Shown here piece by piece: positions 4,479 to 5,502 of a DNA stretch of 5,502 bases. The DNA is from an uncultured Christensenella sp. Its GTDB lineage: Bacteria; Bacillota; Clostridia; Christensenellales; Borkfalkiaceae. The position numbers and the translations under genes were made by a program. The notes below the pieces were generated by a model that ran no database searches, had not been told where the DNA came from, and saw nothing but the letters and a program-made list of their open reading frames with translations. The stretch's first letter is position 1. The number at the start of each line of letters is the position of its first letter. Where the stretch lies: assembly GCA_910586035.1 (NCBI GenBank), contig CAJUHT010000035.1:1-5502 (forward strand), given 5' to 3'.

Positions 4479-5198
4479 ATGAAGAGGGCGTTTATTGCGG
4501 GCATAGCCGTTTTGGCGGCGTGCAGTACCCTGTTATGCGGGTTTGTGCCCGCGTGCGGGGGAATAGGCTATTTTGTAAGCGATAAAAAGGTGCGGGAGTA
4601 CGTCGTCGGTATGGCGGAAGCCATACAATCGCCGCAAAATTTTACCGTCGGCGCGGACAAGTACGAATACGTCAAAAACGAGGCAAACAATTCAACGGAA
4701 ACTGTAATGGTTTACAGAAGCTTTTGCGTATTCGGCGAAACGGTTACATATTACGAACTCGATTTTAAAACGGGCAACGGCGCGTTTTATAATAACGGCG
4801 TTTTGGAAACGTTTGATAAGGCGTGGGAAAGTACGGTAACCTCGGAAAGGACCGCCGAAAGCGTTTACGCATATTTTTGCGTTGACGAAATAATCGAGGC
4901 TGTCCGTACGGAACTTGCCAAACCCGTTCAGGAAAAGCGCGCGGGGTATTATCATTTTGTAAATAAATCTACTTTAATCTCGTACGCTAACAGGACGGAG
5001 GGGGATATAGGCGGCTTAAAGTACTTTTCATTCTTTACAAATTTTAACGTACATAAAACCCAGCCCCTTTACCGTTCGTACTCTTTCGGCTTCAACGGGT
5101 CGGGGCTTGTGCGCAGGCTGGCGTACAATTCAAGCGGAATGACGGCGGAAGATTTAAAGCTCACTTACGAAAATTTTAAAATTACCGGTCAGTGGTAA
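4479..5198 (+). CDS. Unrecognised exported protein, probable lipoprotein
   Basis: The 239-residue product begins with a signal peptide: MKR, then a hydrophobic stretch to about residue 25. Two lipobox-like sites exist: LAAC ending at Cys15, a good match but very early, and VPAC ending at Cys26, followed by GG and at a more usual distance. Attachment to the outer face of the membrane is therefore likely. The mature part (27-239) is rich in Tyr, Phe, Asn and short beta-like stretches (TVMVYRSFCVFGETVTYYELDF, 74-95 approximately; LKYFSFFTNFNV; LKLTYENFKITGQW at the end). This suggests a mostly beta fold, vaguely like the LolA/LppX type, though I cannot assign a family. GGGAG at 4470-4474, 4 nt from ATG, supports the start. 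It follows the TIM-barrel gene by 21 bp and probably shares its transcript, hinting at a role in sugar sensing or envelope work; this is inference only. Confidence 0.8.
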   Translation: MKRAFIAGIAVLAACSTLLCGFVPACGGIGYFVSDKKVREYVVGMAEAIQSPQNFTVGADKYEYVKNEANNSTETVMVYRSFCVFGETVTYYELDFKTGNGAFYNNGVLETFDKAWESTVTSERTAESVYAYFCVDEIIEAVRTELAKPVQEKRAGYYHFVNKSTLISYANRTEGDIGGLKYFSFFTNFNVHKTQPLYRSYSFGFNGSGLVRRLAYNSSGMTAEDLKLTYENFKITGQW

Positions 5199-5301
5199 AA
5201 TAAATATTGCAATTCGTCTGCCGCGCGGGCGCTTTTTAAGCGTTTGCGCGGTAAATTTTATGTCAATATTATTCATATAATGAAAATATGTCGCAATCGC
5301 G
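5199..5301. other. Gene-free AT-rich spacer with a terminator-like hairpin
   Basis: This is the first part of the roughly 300-bp gene-free right end. It holds the hairpin at 5221-5251, and a TATAAT at 5276-5281 without a recognisable -35, which could be a weak extra promoter. I see no coding potential and no further structure. The remainder (5302-5502) is described as the rRNA-type promoter and leader. Confidence 0.6.
5221..5251 (+). terminator. Hairpin terminator of the TIM-barrel/lipoprotein unit
   Basis: CCGCGC (5221-5226) pairs with GCGCGG (5246-5251), GGG (5227-5229) with TTT (5243-5245) as G-U pairs, and CGCTT (5230-5234) with AAGCG (5238-5242), around a TTT loop. This gives a continuous 14-bp stem 22 nt after the stop codon. 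The run after it is TAAATTTTA, a broken U-tract, so termination may be partial. Confidence 0.65.
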
Positions 5302-5371
5302 CAAAAAGTTTAAAAATATAAAAAATTTTTTAAAATTTGCTTGACTTATTATTTGGCTTTTGTTATCATAT
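5302..5371 (+). promoter_or_regulatory. Strong rRNA-type promoter with UP element
   Basis: TTGACT (5341-5346) and TATCAT (5364-5369) are spaced by exactly 17 bp, with TG at 5361-5362 forming an extended -10. Immediately upstream, 5302-5338 is almost pure A/T in runs (AAAAAGTTTAAAAATATA and following), as expected of an UP element that binds the alpha subunit C-terminal domains. It is the most complete promoter in the window, and it drives no open frame before the right edge. Together with the leader that follows, this fits an rRNA operon. Confidence 0.75.
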
Positions 5372-5375
5372 AAAA

Positions 5376-5502
5376 GCTGTCGACTATGACAGCACGGTTT
5401 TTCTTTAAGGAAAATCACCAAAAAAATTCAACTGTTGTTGGATAAAGAAGAGAAGATTGACAACTGCATAGAGAAGAAAGAAACAAGTACAAAAGGCAAT
5501 TT
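5376..5502 (+). other. Putative pre-16S rRNA leader with boxA-like motif
   Basis: Downstream of the promoter there is no coding frame but clear RNA structure. GCTGTC (5376-5381) / GACAGC (5388-5393) forms a hairpin at the predicted 5' end. A second stem pairs GGT plus TTTTC (5396-5403) with GAAAA plus ACC (5410-5419). GATTGACAACTG (5455-5466) resembles the boxA/TTGAAAACTG element of Firmicutes rRNA leaders and spacers, and the A-rich tail with AAACAAGTACAAAAGG resembles the bases just before clostridial 16S genes. The 16S itself is not in the window, so this is an inference. An alternative is the leader of another highly expressed stable RNA. Confidence 0.6.

Noticed and set aside
5276..5281. 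A second rRNA promoter from the TATAAT at this site
   Set aside because: No usable -35 lies 16-18 bp upstream; it remains possible as a weak tandem promoter, but I cannot support it.

Overview
The window looks like a chromosomal segment from an uncultured, probably gut-associated member of the Clostridia (Firmicutes). A Christensenellales-like lineage is my guess from style only. The basis is codons of moderate to high GC set against very AT-rich spacers, strong Shine-Dalgarno sites, extended -10 promoters, a clostridial-type DUF3343 and cysteine-desulfurase-like pair, and short pyrimidine/purine hairpin repeats of the kind common in such genomes. No phage, transposase, CRISPR or resistance gene is visible.

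Layout. Positions 1-350 hold no gene but carry two diverged, oppositely oriented copies of a double-hairpin repeat, plus a tandem duplication of half of one copy. A strong hairpin at 408-438 ends the leftward transcript. That leftward unit is a small DUF3343 protein (1222-1479) followed by endonuclease III, nth (559-1182), which appears to have its own promoter. Diverging from them is a class-V aminotransferase of the cysteine desulfurase type (1612-2724), closed by an intrinsic terminator. Next comes a divergent pair of unrecognised small proteins: leftward 2794-3147 with a disordered Asn/Gly-rich N-terminus, and rightward 3216-3560 with a hydrophobic N-terminus and an Ala/Pro linker. A rightward two-gene unit follows: a xylose-isomerase-like TIM-barrel sugar isomerase/epimerase (3675-4457) and an unrecognised exported protein, probably a lipoprotein (4479-5198). 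After a hairpin at 5221-5251 the right edge holds an A/T-rich upstream element, a near-consensus promoter and a structured leader with a boxA-like motif. This resembles the start of an rRNA operon whose 16S gene would begin just past the window.

How the parts work together. DUF3343 and the desulfurase plausibly form a sulfur/selenium handling module: the enzyme would make a persulfide or selenide and the small protein, with a single conserved-looking Cys, would carry it. Nth needs a [4Fe-4S] cluster, so it is a downstream consumer of sulfur in a general sense, but the link may be only positional.

The most interesting signals are three. First, nth and the TIM-barrel gene share one start architecture: an extended -10 followed by exactly 6 nt and then ATG, which predicts leaderless mRNAs. 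Second, the left-end repeats show compensatory changes in both stems. Third, an rRNA-type promoter and leader lie at the right edge. I see no clear new multi-gene system; the divergent pair at 2794-3560 is the least explained coding part.
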